DNA of 64,000 nucleotides from Clostridia bacterium (lineage in GTDB: Bacteria; Bacillota; Clostridia; Oscillospirales; Acutalibacteraceae). The notes beneath the pieces are model-generated. The model made no database searches. It saw nothing but the letters and a program-made list of their open reading frames with translations, and was not told the DNA's origin. A program made the position numbers and the translations under genes. Positions 26,325-34,957 of this stretch are shown piece after piece (position 1 is the stretch's first letter; every line of letters starts with the position of its first letter). The stretch spans positions 1 through 64,000 of the forward strand of contig JAFTYU010000007.1 of NCBI GenBank assembly GCA_017461235.1, in the 5' to 3' direction.

Positions 26325-27494
26325 TTATCTTATTACACCGTTTTCCGTAGCGGCTTTTTTTACTGCCTCTGCAATTTCAGAAGCAACGCTTCTGTCGAGT
26401 GCGGAAGGGATAATGTTTTCTTCATTCAGTTGGTTTTCGGGAATGTGGTTTGCCAGTGCGTAAGCCGCCGCAAGCTTCATTTCTTCCGTAATATCCGTAG
26501 CACCGCAATCAAGAGCACCGCGGAAGATACCCGGGAAGACAAGAACATTGTTTATCTGGTTGGGAAAGTCCGAACGACCTGTTCCCACAACTCTTGCCCC
26601 TGCATTTTTAGCCTTGTCGGGCATTATTTCGGGTGTGGGGTTTGCCATAGCAAAAACTATTGCATCGGTATTCATAGCTTTAACCATATCTTCCGAAAGA
26701 ATACCCGGAGCAGAAACACCTACGAAAACGTCAGCACCTTTAATAGCTGTATCAAGCCCACCCGAAAGCTTTTCGGGATTTGTGGTTTTTGCAAGGTTTT
26801 GTCTTTCTTCTCCTAAAAGAATGTCGTTCTCGTCTATAATACCGCGCTTATCTACAAGCACCATGTTCCTTGCCCCAGCGGCTATAAGCATTTTTGAAAT
26901 TGCCGTGCCGGCAGCACCAAGACCGTTGACAACGATTTTAACATTTTCTATTTTTTTGCCCACAACGCGAAGGGCGTTGATTATACCTGCAAGCACCACA
27001 ACTGCTGTACCGTGTTGGTCATCGTGAAAAACAGGAATATTACAGCACTCTTTGAGTTTCTTTTCAATTTCAAAGCAACGGGGAGCAGCGATATCTTCAA
27101 GGTTAATGCCGCCGAAGCTACCCGACAAAAGGTAAACAGTGCGGACTATTTCATCAACATCCTTTGATTTGATACAGAGGGGAAAAGCATCTACATCCGC
27201 AAATTTTTTGAAAAGCGCGCATTTTCCTTCCATAACAGGCATACCCGCCTCGGGACCTATATCGCCAAGACCTAAAACCGCCGTGCCGTCAGTTATAACG
27301 GCAACAAGGTTATTTCTTCGTGTGAGCTCAAAGGATTTGTTTACATCGTCCTTTATAACCATACAGGCTTCCGCAACACCGGGGGTGTAGGCTAAGGACA
27401 TATCTTCACGAGTGTCAACAGGGCAACGGGCTATAACCTCGATTTTGCCGTTCCATTCGTAGTGCTTTTTTAATGATTCTTCTCGTATGTTCAT
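26325..27494 (-). CDS. NAD(P)-dependent malic enzyme
   Basis: A 389-residue short-form malic enzyme that decarboxylates malate to pyruvate. It has the conserved [12 protein letters not shown], the catalytic-region [18 protein letters not shown], the metal-site FHDDQHGT and the dinucleotide fold [15 protein letters not shown]. The cofactor cannot be decided by eye. No C-terminal phosphotransacetylase domain is present. It lies 1 bp downstream of prfB on the same strand and is probably cotranscribed, a pairing with no obvious functional logic. Confidence 0.92.
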   Translation of the reverse strand: MNIREESLKKHYEWNGKIEVIARCPVDTREDMSLAYTPGVAEACMVIKDDVNKSFELTRRNNLVAVITDGTAVLGLGDIGPEAGMPVMEGKCALFKKFADVDAFPLCIKSKDVDEIVRTVYLLSGSFGGINLEDIAAPRCFEIEKKLKECCNIPVFHDDQHGTAVVVLAGIINALRVVGKKIENVKIVVNGLGAAGTAISKMLIAAGARNMVLVDKRGIIDENDILLGEERQNLAKTTNPEKLSGGLDTAIKGADVFVGVSAPGILSEDMVKAMNTDAIVFAMANPTPEIMPDKAKNAGARVVGTGRSDFPNQINNVLVFPGIFRGALDCGATDITEEMKLAAAYALANHIPENQLNEENIIPSALDRSVASEIAEAVKKAATENGVIR

Positions 27495-27495
27495 A

Positions 27496-28605
27496 TTATT
27501 CCTGATTTGCCTGCATTTTAAGGTATGCGTTTATGAAGCCGTCAATATCGCCGTCCATAACAGCGTTGATATTACCGTTTTCAAAACTTGTTCTGTGGTC
27601 TTTTGCAAGGGTGTAGGGCATAAATACGTATGAACGAATCTGGCTGCCCCAGGCAATTTCTTTCTGAACGCCCTTGATATCACTGATTTTATCAAGATGC
27701 TCGCGCTCTTTGATTTCAATAAGCTTTGATTTAAGCATACGCATAGCAACCTCGCGGTTCTGATGCTGGCTTCTTTCAACCTGGCAAGAGCAAACGATGC
27801 CTGTGGGGATATGGGTAAGACGAACTGCCGACGATGTTTTGTTAACCTTCTGACCGCCTGCACCCGATGAACGATAAACGTCCATTTTTATATCTTCGGG
27901 AGCAATTTCAACTTCGATGCTGTCGTCAATTTCAGGCATAACTTCGAGAGATGCGAAAGATGTATGTCTTCTGCCGGAAGCATCAAAGGGAGAAACACGG
28001 ACAAGACGGTGAATACCGCTTTCGCTTTTCATATAGCCGTAAGCATTTTCACCTTCAATAAGTATAACCGCAGATTTAAGCCCTGCTTCATCACCGTCAA
28101 GGTAGTCAAGGGTAGAAACCTTGAATCCGTGGCGCTCACCCCAGCGGTTGTACATACGGAAAAGCATCTGTGCCCAGTCCTGAGCCTCTGTTCCGCCTGC
28201 ACCTGCGTGGAAGGTGAGGATGGCATTGTTTTTGTCATACTCGCCTGTGAGAAGAGTTGAAAGTGTCATAGCATCAAGGGATGATATAAAAGAATCAACG
28301 CTCTGTCTGCATTCATCGAAAAGGCTTTCGTCTTCTTCTTCGTTGGCGAGCTCGATGAGTGTGAGCGTATCATCAAAAACGCCGTTAAGGTCAACATAAG
28401 CCTGAATTTTATTTTTAAGAGCCGCCATATGTTGAGTGATTTTCTGGGATTTCTGAATATCGTCCCAAAAACCGTCCTTTGCGCTTTCAGCCTCAAGCTC
28501 GGCAACCTCTTCTTTCATTTTCTGAAGTCCGAGAGCTTCCGCAAGATCTTTTAATTTGTCTTCATATGAACCGAGTTCAAGTCTTAATTCTTCAAATTGA
28601 AGCAT
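27496..28605 (-). CDS. prfB: Peptide chain release factor 2, without programmed frameshift
   Basis: A 369-residue RF2 that ends translation at UAA and UGA. The SPF recognition motif is in RVSPFDASGRRHTSF and the catalytic GGQ in SSGAGGQKVNKT. Most bacterial prfB genes need a +1 frameshift at an in-frame UGA around codon 25. Here the equivalent stretch (DLAEALGLQKM, about 28520-28545 on the plus strand) is read through in one frame, with no UGA and no CUUUGA slippery site. Production should therefore not be autoregulated by frameshifting. The start ATG 28605 is preceded by GAAAGGAAA. Confidence 0.95.
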   Translation of the reverse strand: MLQFEELRLELGSYEDKLKDLAEALGLQKMKEEVAELEAESAKDGFWDDIQKSQKITQHMAALKNKIQAYVDLNGVFDDTLTLIELANEEEDESLFDECRQSVDSFISSLDAMTLSTLLTGEYDKNNAILTFHAGAGGTEAQDWAQMLFRMYNRWGERHGFKVSTLDYLDGDEAGLKSAVILIEGENAYGYMKSESGIHRLVRVSPFDASGRRHTSFASLEVMPEIDDSIEVEIAPEDIKMDVYRSSGAGGQKVNKTSSAVRLTHIPTGIVCSCQVERSQHQNREVAMRMLKSKLIEIKEREHLDKISDIKGVQKEIAWGSQIRSYVFMPYTLAKDHRTSFENGNINAVMDGDIDGFINAYLKMQANQE

Positions 28606-28666
28606 AAATATATTTCCTTTCAGTAAGTGATATTCGGTTGTTAAATAAGTTGATTGGTATTAACGC

Positions 28667-28696
28667 ATAATAACACCTGATTACATAATTTTACAA
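28667..28696 (-). promoter_or_regulatory. Candidate prfB promoter
   Basis: On the minus strand, TTGTAA (28691-28696), an 18-bp spacer and TATTAT (28667-28672). The remaining AT-rich DNA up to 28789 shows no gene. Confidence 0.45.
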
Positions 28697-28789
28697 ATAA
28701 TTATTATAACCTAATATATCTTTTATGTAAAGAATAAGTTTTATTCTTTTTTAAAATAAGTTGATACAACTATAAAAACAATAAAACAC

Positions 28790-28818
28790 TTGCAATATTC
28801 GGTTTTTCGTGATATTAT
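28790..28818 (+). promoter_or_regulatory. Promoter of the ileS T-box transcript
   Basis: TTGCAA (28790-28795), a 17-bp spacer and TATTAT (28813-28818), placing the start near 28825. Confidence 0.65.
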
Positions 28819-28829
28819 ATTTTCCGTAT

Positions 28830-29066
28830 GGAAAGGCATTGACGGAGACAGTAGCTCTTTTGCTGAAAAAAGCGAATCGGGGATGGTGTAAGCCCGGTAT
28901 GAAGCGAAGATGTCGAACATCACTCCCGAGCCGAAGGCTGAAATAACAGTAGGTTTTTCCGGTTGCCCGCCGTTATCGGGGCGGCGTATGACGGTACGCT
29001 TGTATTATGGGTGGTTAACAAAGCAGGTCTTTGTCCCGTATTACGGGGCAAAGCATTATTTTTTTT
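28830..29066 (+). promoter_or_regulatory. T-box riboswitch (isoleucine) before ileS
   Basis: A tRNA-sensing leader of about 235 nt. Stem I ends in CATCACTCCCGAGCC. The likely specifier is ATC (Ile) at 28919-28921, preceded by GAAC and followed by A. The T-box core ATGGGTGGTTAACA is at 29007-29020. It is followed by a terminator stem CTTTGTCCCGT / ACGGGGCAAAG (29029-29053) and a T run (29057-29066). Uncharged tRNA-Ile would pair with the T-box, break the terminator and allow ileS transcription. Confidence 0.88.
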
Positions 29067-29078
29067 GGAGGTAAAGAA

Positions 29079-32000
29079 ATGTACGATCCTATTTCCCCCA
29101 ACGTTAATTTCGTCGAGCAGGAAAAGAAAATTGAAAAATTCTGGCGTGACGAAAAAATCTTTGAAAAGAGTATTGAGGAGAGAAAAGACGGTACTCCCTA
29201 TGTTTTCTACGACGGTCCGCCTACAGCTAACGGTAAACCCCATATCGGTCACGTTTTAACACGTGTTATTAAAGATATGATTCCCCGTTACCGCACAATG
29301 AAGGGCTGTATGGTTCCCAGAAAAGCAGGTTGGGATACCCACGGTCTTCCCGTTGAGCTTGAAGTTGAAAAGCTTCTCGGTCTTGACGGTAAGGAACAGA
29401 TTGAAGAATACGGTCTTGAACCCTTTATAGACCACTGTAAGGAAAGTGTCTGGAAGTACAAAGGTATGTGGGAGGATTTCTCATTTACCGTTGGTTTCTG
29501 GGCAGATATGGAGAAACCCTACGTAACATATCACAATGACTTTATTGAGTCTGAATGGTGGGCACTCAAACAGATTTACGAAAAAAATCTTCTTTACAAG
29601 GGCTTTAAGATTGTTCCTTATTGCCCCCGTTGCGGAACACCGCTTTCTTCACACGAAGTGGCACAGGGATACAAGCTTGTTAAAGAGCGCTCGGCGGTAG
29701 TTCGCTTTAAGGTTGTCGGTGAAGATGCATACTTCCTCGCATGGACAACAACACCATGGACTCTTCCTTCAAACGTTGCCCTTTGCGTAAACCCCGATGA
29801 TAGTTACTGCAAGGTGAAAGCTGCTGACGGTTACACATACTATATGGCAGAAGCACTTCTTGACAAGGTTCTTTCAAAGCTTGCAACAGAAGATGCACCT
29901 GCATACGAAATTCTTGAAAGCTACAAGGGTATTGACCTTGAGCATAAAGAATATGAACCCCTTTTCGATTATGTTAAGCCTATCTGTGATAAACAGAATA
30001 AAAAAGGCTTCTTTATTACTGCTGACAGTTATGTTACAATGACTGACGGTACAGGTATCGTTCATATTGCGCCTGCATTCGGTGAAGATGACGCAAAAGT
30101 CGGCAGAAGATATGACCTTCCTTTCGTTCAGCTTGTTGACGGTAAAGGTGAGATGGCAGAGCCTACACCTTATGTGGGTACATTCGTTAAGGATGCGGAT
30201 AAACTCGTGCTTATTGATCTTGAAAAGGCGGGGCTTCTCTTTGATGCGCCTAAATTTGAGCACGATTATCCCCATTGCTGGAGATGTAATACACCTCTTA
30301 TCTATTATGCAAGAGAATCATGGTTCATTAAGATGACCGATGTAAGGGAAGACCTTATCAGAAACAACAATACAATCAACTGGATTCCCGAAAGTATCGG
30401 TAAAGGTCGTTTCGGCGACTGGCTCCAGAACGTTCAGGACTGGGGTATTTCACGTAACAGATACTGGGGTACGCCACTTAATATCTGGGAATGTGAATGT
30501 GGTCATCGCCATTCTATCGGTTCTATTGAAGAACTCAAATCAATGAGTGACAATTGCCCTGATGAAATCGAGCTTCATCGTCCCTATATTGATAAGGTGA
30601 CTCTTAAATGTCCCGAATGCGGTAAAGAAATGCACCGTGTTCCCGAAGTTATCGACTGTTGGTTCGACTCAGGTGCAATGCCCTTCGCACAGCACCATTA
30701 TCCCTTTGAAAATAAAGAGCTTTTCGAGTCACAGTTCCCTGCAGACTTCATTTCAGAAGCAGTTGATCAGACTCGCGGTTGGTTCTATTCACTTCTTGCT
30801 ATTTCTACACTTATTTTTAATAAAGCACCTTACAAGAACGTTATTGTTCTCGGTCACGTTCAGGATGAAAACGGACAGAAAATGAGTAAATCCAAGGGCA
30901 ACGCAGTTGATCCCTTTGACGCACTTCAGAGCTACGGTGCAGATGCAATCCGATGGTATTTCTATACTAACTCTGCTCCATGGCTTCCTAACCGTTTCCA
31001 CGGCAAAGCCGTTGTTGAAGGCCAGCGTAAGTTTATGGGTACTCTCTGGAACACATACGCTTTCTATGTGCTCTATGCGAATATTGATAAATTCGACCCC
31101 ACAAAATACAATCTTGACGATTGCAAACTTACCGTTATGGATAAGTGGCTCCTTTCAAAGCTTAACTCAATGGTTAAGACTGTTGATATTAACCTTGCTA
31201 ATTACAAGATTCCCGAAGCAGCAAAAGCACTTCAGGAATTCACGGATGAAATGAGCAACTGGTATGTTCGTCGCGGTAGAGAGCGTTATTGGGTACAGGG
31301 CGAAACGGATGATAAGACTGCGGCTTATATGACACTTTATACCGCACTTGTTACAACTGCAAAGGCTGCAGCTCCCATGATTCCCTTTATGGCAGAGGCT
31401 ATCTACAGAAACCTTGTTTGTAATGTGGATAAATCCGCTCCTGAAAGCGTACACCTTTGCATGTTCCCCGAAGTTCAGGAAAATCGTATTGATGTTGAGC
31501 TTGAAAAAAATATGGATGAGGTTGTAAACATTGTTGTTCTCGGCCGTGCTGCAAGAAACGGTTCAAACATCAAAAACCGTCAGCCCTTGAGCACAATGTT
31601 CGTTCAGTGTGATAAAAAGGTTGAAGGCTACTTCACCGATATTATCCGCGAAGAGCTCAATGTTAAAAATGTTGATTTCGTTGAAGATGCTTCAAGCTTC
31701 GTTTCCTACATCTTCAAACCCCAGCTTCGTACACTCGGTCCCAAGTACGGCAAGCAGCTGGGTGAAATAAGAAATGCTCTTGCAGAGCTTGATTCTTCTG
31801 CAAAGGCAACGCTTGATTCCGAAGGTAAACTCGTGCTTGACCTTGCAAGCGGTACAGTTGAACTCACTCCCGATGATATTCTTCTTGAAACGAAGCAGAA
31901 GGAAGGTGTGTTCACCGTCTCCGATCGCGGTGTAACTGTTGCTCTTGATACAGAGCTTACACCCGAGCTTATTGAAGAAGGTTTCGTTAAAGAGCTTATC

Positions 32001-32225
32001 AGTAAGATTCAGACAATGCGTAAGGATTCTGATTTTAATGTTATGGACAGAATCAACGTTACACTTACAGGTAACGATAAACTCTTTGACCTTGCTAAGA
32101 AGAATGAAAAGGCAATTTCAACAGTTGTTCTTTCCGATTCTATTGTTGCAGCCGAAGAAGGCATAAACGCAAAGAAATGGGATATCAACGGCGAAAGCGT
32201 TGTTATTTCGGTAGAAAAAGTTTAA
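29079..32225 (+). CDS. ileS: Isoleucyl-tRNA synthetase, IleS2-like
   Basis: A 1048-residue class I synthetase. HIGH is exact at about residues 55-58 within FYDGPPTANGKPHIGHVL, and KMSKS is at about 601-605. The editing domain and a long C-terminal domain follow. The PPTANGKPHIGH signature and the length above 1000 residues fit the eukaryote-like IleS2 type, a form often less sensitive to mupirocin. This is a family-level inference. The start ATG 29079 is preceded by TTGGAGG, and an upstream in-frame ATG at 29031 lies inside the terminator. It is controlled by the T-box leader. Confidence 0.95.
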   Translation: MYDPISPNVNFVEQEKKIEKFWRDEKIFEKSIEERKDGTPYVFYDGPPTANGKPHIGHVLTRVIKDMIPRYRTMKGCMVPRKAGWDTHGLPVELEVEKLLGLDGKEQIEEYGLEPFIDHCKESVWKYKGMWEDFSFTVGFWADMEKPYVTYHNDFIESEWWALKQIYEKNLLYKGFKIVPYCPRCGTPLSSHEVAQGYKLVKERSAVVRFKVVGEDAYFLAWTTTPWTLPSNVALCVNPDDSYCKVKAADGYTYYMAEALLDKVLSKLATEDAPAYEILESYKGIDLEHKEYEPLFDYVKPICDKQNKKGFFITADSYVTMTDGTGIVHIAPAFGEDDAKVGRRYDLPFVQLVDGKGEMAEPTPYVGTFVKDADKLVLIDLEKAGLLFDAPKFEHDYPHCWRCNTPLIYYARESWFIKMTDVREDLIRNNNTINWIPESIGKGRFGDWLQNVQDWGISRNRYWGTPLNIWECECGHRHSIGSIEELKSMSDNCPDEIELHRPYIDKVTLKCPECGKEMHRVPEVIDCWFDSGAMPFAQHHYPFENKELFESQFPADFISEAVDQTRGWFYSLLAISTLIFNKAPYKNVIVLGHVQDENGQKMSKSKGNAVDPFDALQSYGADAIRWYFYTNSAPWLPNRFHGKAVVEGQRKFMGTLWNTYAFYVLYANIDKFDPTKYNLDDCKLTVMDKWLLSKLNSMVKTVDINLANYKIPEAAKALQEFTDEMSNWYVRRGRERYWVQGETDDKTAAYMTLYTALVTTAKAAAPMIPFMAEAIYRNLVCNVDKSAPESVHLCMFPEVQENRIDVELEKNMDEVVNIVVLGRAARNGSNIKNRQPLSTMFVQCDKKVEGYFTDIIREELNVKNVDFVEDASSFVSYIFKPQLRTLGPKYGKQLGEIRNALAELDSSAKATLDSEGKLVLDLASGTVELTPDDILLETKQKEGVFTVSDRGVTVALDTELTPELIEEGFVKELISKIQTMRKDSDFNVMDRINVTLTGNDKLFDLAKKNEKAISTVVLSDSIVAAEEGINAKKWDINGESVVISVEKV

Positions 32226-32236
32226 TAGTTCGTTTT

Positions 32237-32324
32237 AAAGGGATTCTTACAGGTTCATCCTGCAGGAATCCCTCGAATTATATCGTTTTATGCGTTCTAT
32301 GCTTTTTACATTCCCTTTTTATGT
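32237..32324. repeat. Conserved intergenic structured element, copy 1
   Basis: It starts with a hairpin (32240-32272, arms GGGATTC / GAATCCC plus CAGG / CCTG). A conserved tail ATATCGTTTTATGCGTTCTATGC (in two parts around 32281-32301) and CTTTTTACATTCCC follow. It fills most of the ileS-glmS gap. Two further copies are at 48557-48643 and 58809-58893. It is not the glmS ribozyme. Confidence 0.7.
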
Positions 32325-32383
32325 ATAAAATTCTCTCTTTCCAGATAAACTATTTTAAGAGTTTTCTGAAAGGGAGTATTTTT

Positions 32384-34213
32384 ATGTGCGGAATTATAGG
32401 CAAAATAGGTGTAGGAAATGTAGTTCCGGATTTGATTAACGGTCTTAAACAGCTTGAGTATCGGGGTTATGATTCTTCGGGTATTGCCATTATTAATAAT
32501 GGGGAAATATTGCGTGAAAGAGCAGTAGGAAGGATTAAAGAGCTGGAGAAAGAAATAAACAAAACAAATCCCGAAGGGGTTGTTGGTATAGGTCATACAC
32601 GTTGGGCAACTCACGGTGCTCCGTCTGAAAGGAATGCGCATCCCCATTTAAGCTCCAACGGTAAATTTGCGTTGGTGCATAATGGGATAATTGAAAATGC
32701 CGATGAAATAAAAAATCAGGTTTTATCACAGGATGTCGTGTTTTTTTCGGATACAGATAGTGAAGCTGCCGTACAACTTATAGAGATGAACTATAAAGGT
32801 GACGTTATTGAAGCTGTTTCTTCTGCCTGCAAGGAAATCAAAGGCTCGTATGCCTTCGGGATTCTATGTACGGATTTTCCACACATGATTTTTGCCGCTG
32901 CGAAGGGTAGTCCGCTGGTAGTTGCAGAAGGGGAAAAGGGGAATTATATAACGTCCGATTTATGTGCGGTAAATGATGAAATCAGTTGTATTTACAGACT
33001 AAAAGACGGAGAAATCTGTTCCGTGCAAAAAGGAAAAATTGATTTTTTTGATTCGGAAGGACAACTGCTTGCCAAAAAGAGCGAAAAAAGTGAGTTGGAT
33101 AAACAGGATGTTACCAAAGGCGATTACGAGCATTTTATGATTAAAGAAATTATGCAGCAAAGTGAAGCAGTGGAAAAAACAGTTGACTCATTCGTCATTA
33201 AAAATAAGATACAATTTTCAGATGTGTGTTTTCAGGAGGATTTTTTGAAAAAGCAACTGAAAAATATTGTGATAGTTGCATGCGGTTCTGCCTATCACGC
33301 AGGGCTTGCGGGCAAAAGCATCATTGAAGCTCTTTGTAAAATACCCTGTAATGTTGATATTGCTTCAGAGTTCAGGTATTCCGAAGCCTTTATCAGTAAA
33401 GAAAGTCTTGCAATTTTTATCAGTCAAAGCGGTGAAACAGCAGATACTCTGGCTGCTTTACGCCTTGCGAAATCAAGGGGAGCAAAAACTTTATCAATTG
33501 TCAACGTAAAAGGGAGCGCCATAGCAGAAGAAAGTGAAAATGTAATCTATACAAAAGCAGGGCGTGAAATTGCTGTTGCAACTACAAAAGCCTACAGTGC
33601 GCAACTTGCGGCACTTTACGCATTAGGTATTTTTATAGCAAAAAAAATCGGCAAAATGACCGCTTCGCAAGAGAAATTTTATGTAGAAGAAATGAAGAAG
33701 CTTCCGGAAAAAATATCACAGACCTTAGAAAAAACAAATGAAGACGTAAAAAAACTCGCAAAAGAAATTTACCGGAGTCCCGATGTGTTTTTTATCGGCA
33801 GGTTGAGTGATTATGCAACTGCCGCAGAAGGCTCTCTCAAAATGAAGGAGATCAGTTACATCAATTCACAAGTTTATGCCGCAGGCGAACTCAAGCACGG
33901 AACGATTTCACTTGTTAATGACGGTACGCCCGTTATTGCCGTAGCTGCACAAAAAGATATATTCACAAAAACCTTGAGCAATATGGCGGAGGTTGCCGCA
34001 AGGGGCGCAAATGTAGTGGTTATAACCGATGAAAAAACAAAAAACCGCGTTACCGACGGATACAGAATAATATCCGTCAGTGACACGGTAAAGGAATTTA
34101 AAGGCTCATTACTTGTTTTGCCGTTACAGCTTTTAAGCTATTATACGGCAAAGCTGCGCGGTTGCGATATAGATAAGCCTAAAAATCTCGCTAAAAGCGT
34201 AACAGTTGAATGA
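32384..34213 (+). CDS. glmS: Glutamine-fructose-6-phosphate aminotransferase (isomerizing)
   Basis: A 609-residue enzyme that makes glucosamine 6-phosphate, the entry to peptidoglycan and other amino-sugar polymers. The N-terminal glutaminase begins MCGIIGKIG, with Cys2 as nucleophile, and has RGYDSSGIA and GHTRWATHG. Two SIS domains follow (ISQSGETADTLAAL, TKAYSAQLAAL), ending in the conserved tail KPKNLAKSVTVE. The start ATG 32384 follows AAAGGGAG. A longer open frame reaches back into ileS but lacks a site. No glmS ribozyme was recognised upstream. Confidence 0.96.
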   Translation: MCGIIGKIGVGNVVPDLINGLKQLEYRGYDSSGIAIINNGEILRERAVGRIKELEKEINKTNPEGVVGIGHTRWATHGAPSERNAHPHLSSNGKFALVHNGIIENADEIKNQVLSQDVVFFSDTDSEAAVQLIEMNYKGDVIEAVSSACKEIKGSYAFGILCTDFPHMIFAAAKGSPLVVAEGEKGNYITSDLCAVNDEISCIYRLKDGEICSVQKGKIDFFDSEGQLLAKKSEKSELDKQDVTKGDYEHFMIKEIMQQSEAVEKTVDSFVIKNKIQFSDVCFQEDFLKKQLKNIVIVACGSAYHAGLAGKSIIEALCKIPCNVDIASEFRYSEAFISKESLAIFISQSGETADTLAALRLAKSRGAKTLSIVNVKGSAIAEESENVIYTKAGREIAVATTKAYSAQLAALYALGIFIAKKIGKMTASQEKFYVEEMKKLPEKISQTLEKTNEDVKKLAKEIYRSPDVFFIGRLSDYATAAEGSLKMKEISYINSQVYAAGELKHGTISLVNDGTPVIAVAAQKDIFTKTLSNMAEVAARGANVVVITDEKTKNRVTDGYRIISVSDTVKEFKGSLLVLPLQLLSYYTAKLRGCDIDKPKNLAKSVTVE

Positions 34214-34217
34214 AAGC

Positions 34218-34763
34218 TTATGTCTTTTTCGTTTTTTCTTTTTTGTTGAGTGCATTAAGGGTCATTACTATTGTAGGGATAAGTATTAATTGAAGAACTA
34301 TGCCGGGAAGTGGTTTTGTAAATGCTTTTGCAATAAAAACGGATAAGGTAAGACCGTCTTCTCCCAGACCTAAAATAAACGACTGTACTACTGCATAAAC
34401 AAGTCTTCCTGCGAGCATGGCGGTTACAAGTGAAGTATATATTGCAAAAAGATTTTTCTTTTTGAATTTTAAATATATAAGTCCGCACACAAGAGCGTAC
34501 GCAGGAAGCTCAAACCCCATTGAAACTGCGGAAGGATACAGCTCGGGCATACCGAAAATGAGAGCACGTAAAAAAGGAAGGCACACACCGCAGATAACAC
34601 CGTACTGCGGGCCGCAAATCATACTGCACAAAAACACGGGAATGTGTAAAGGGAGCAAGCGCTCGCCTATTTCAGGTACTTGTGCCGTCAGAAAAGGCAA
34701 AACAAGACCTATGCTCAGAAAGACGGCAGTAAGAGTAGTCTTTTTGATTTTTTCATTTTTCAT
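34218..34763 (-). CDS. ECF transporter substrate-binding (S) component
   Basis: A roughly 180-residue hydrophobic protein with about five or six membrane segments. The N-terminal TLTAVFLSIGLVLPF and the LLPLHIPVFLCSMICGPQYGVICG region are typical of S components of energy-coupling-factor vitamin importers (ECF_trnsprt family). The ligand is not identifiable. The energising EcfA/EcfT module is not in the window, as is usual for group II systems with a shared module. The start is taken as ATG 34763, and a GTG 12 bases upstream is possible. A candidate promoter is at 34788-34816. Confidence 0.75.
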   Translation of the reverse strand: MKNEKIKKTTLTAVFLSIGLVLPFLTAQVPEIGERLLPLHIPVFLCSMICGPQYGVICGVCLPFLRALIFGMPELYPSAVSMGFELPAYALVCGLIYLKFKKKNLFAIYTSLVTAMLAGRLVYAVVQSFILGLGEDGLTLSVFIAKAFTKPLPGIVLQLILIPTIVMTLNALNKKEKTKKT

Positions 34764-34787
34764 ATTTTTCACCACGCTGACTACAAT

Positions 34788-34816
34788 AGTTTATCAGTTT
34801 CGGGTGTTGTTTTCAA
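34788..34816 (-). promoter_or_regulatory. Candidate promoter of the ECF S-component gene
   Basis: On the minus strand, TTGAAA (34811-34816), a 17-bp spacer and TAAACT (34788-34793). Confidence 0.45.
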
Positions 34817-34835
34817 TAGGAAATACCAACAATTT

Positions 34836-34888
34836 CGGCAAGTGCAACAAACAAAAAGCAAAGTGTTTGTTACACTTGCCGTTTTTTA
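34836..34888. promoter_or_regulatory. Long hairpin between divergent promoters
   Basis: Arms of 18 bases (34836-34853 with 34864-34881) are complementary with one mismatch and followed by TTTTTT on the + strand. It looks like an intrinsic terminator, but no + strand gene reads into it. It sits just upstream of the GDPD promoter and behind the ECF promoter. Confidence 0.6.
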
Positions 34889-34897
34889 TTTAAATGT

Positions 34898-34926
34898 TTG
34901 TTTTTGAAGAAGAAAAGGATTATAAT
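34898..34926 (+). promoter_or_regulatory. Promoter of the GDPD-GH35-transporter group
   Basis: TTGTTT (34898-34903), a 17-bp spacer and TATAAT (34921-34926). Confidence 0.6.
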
Positions 34927-34957
34927 TAAAACAACTTGTTATGCACGAGGTGTTCAG

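Noticed and set aside
32226-32383. glmS ribozyme upstream of glmS
   Set aside because: The conserved core sequence of the ribozyme was not found. The gap is filled by an element also present at two unrelated loci.
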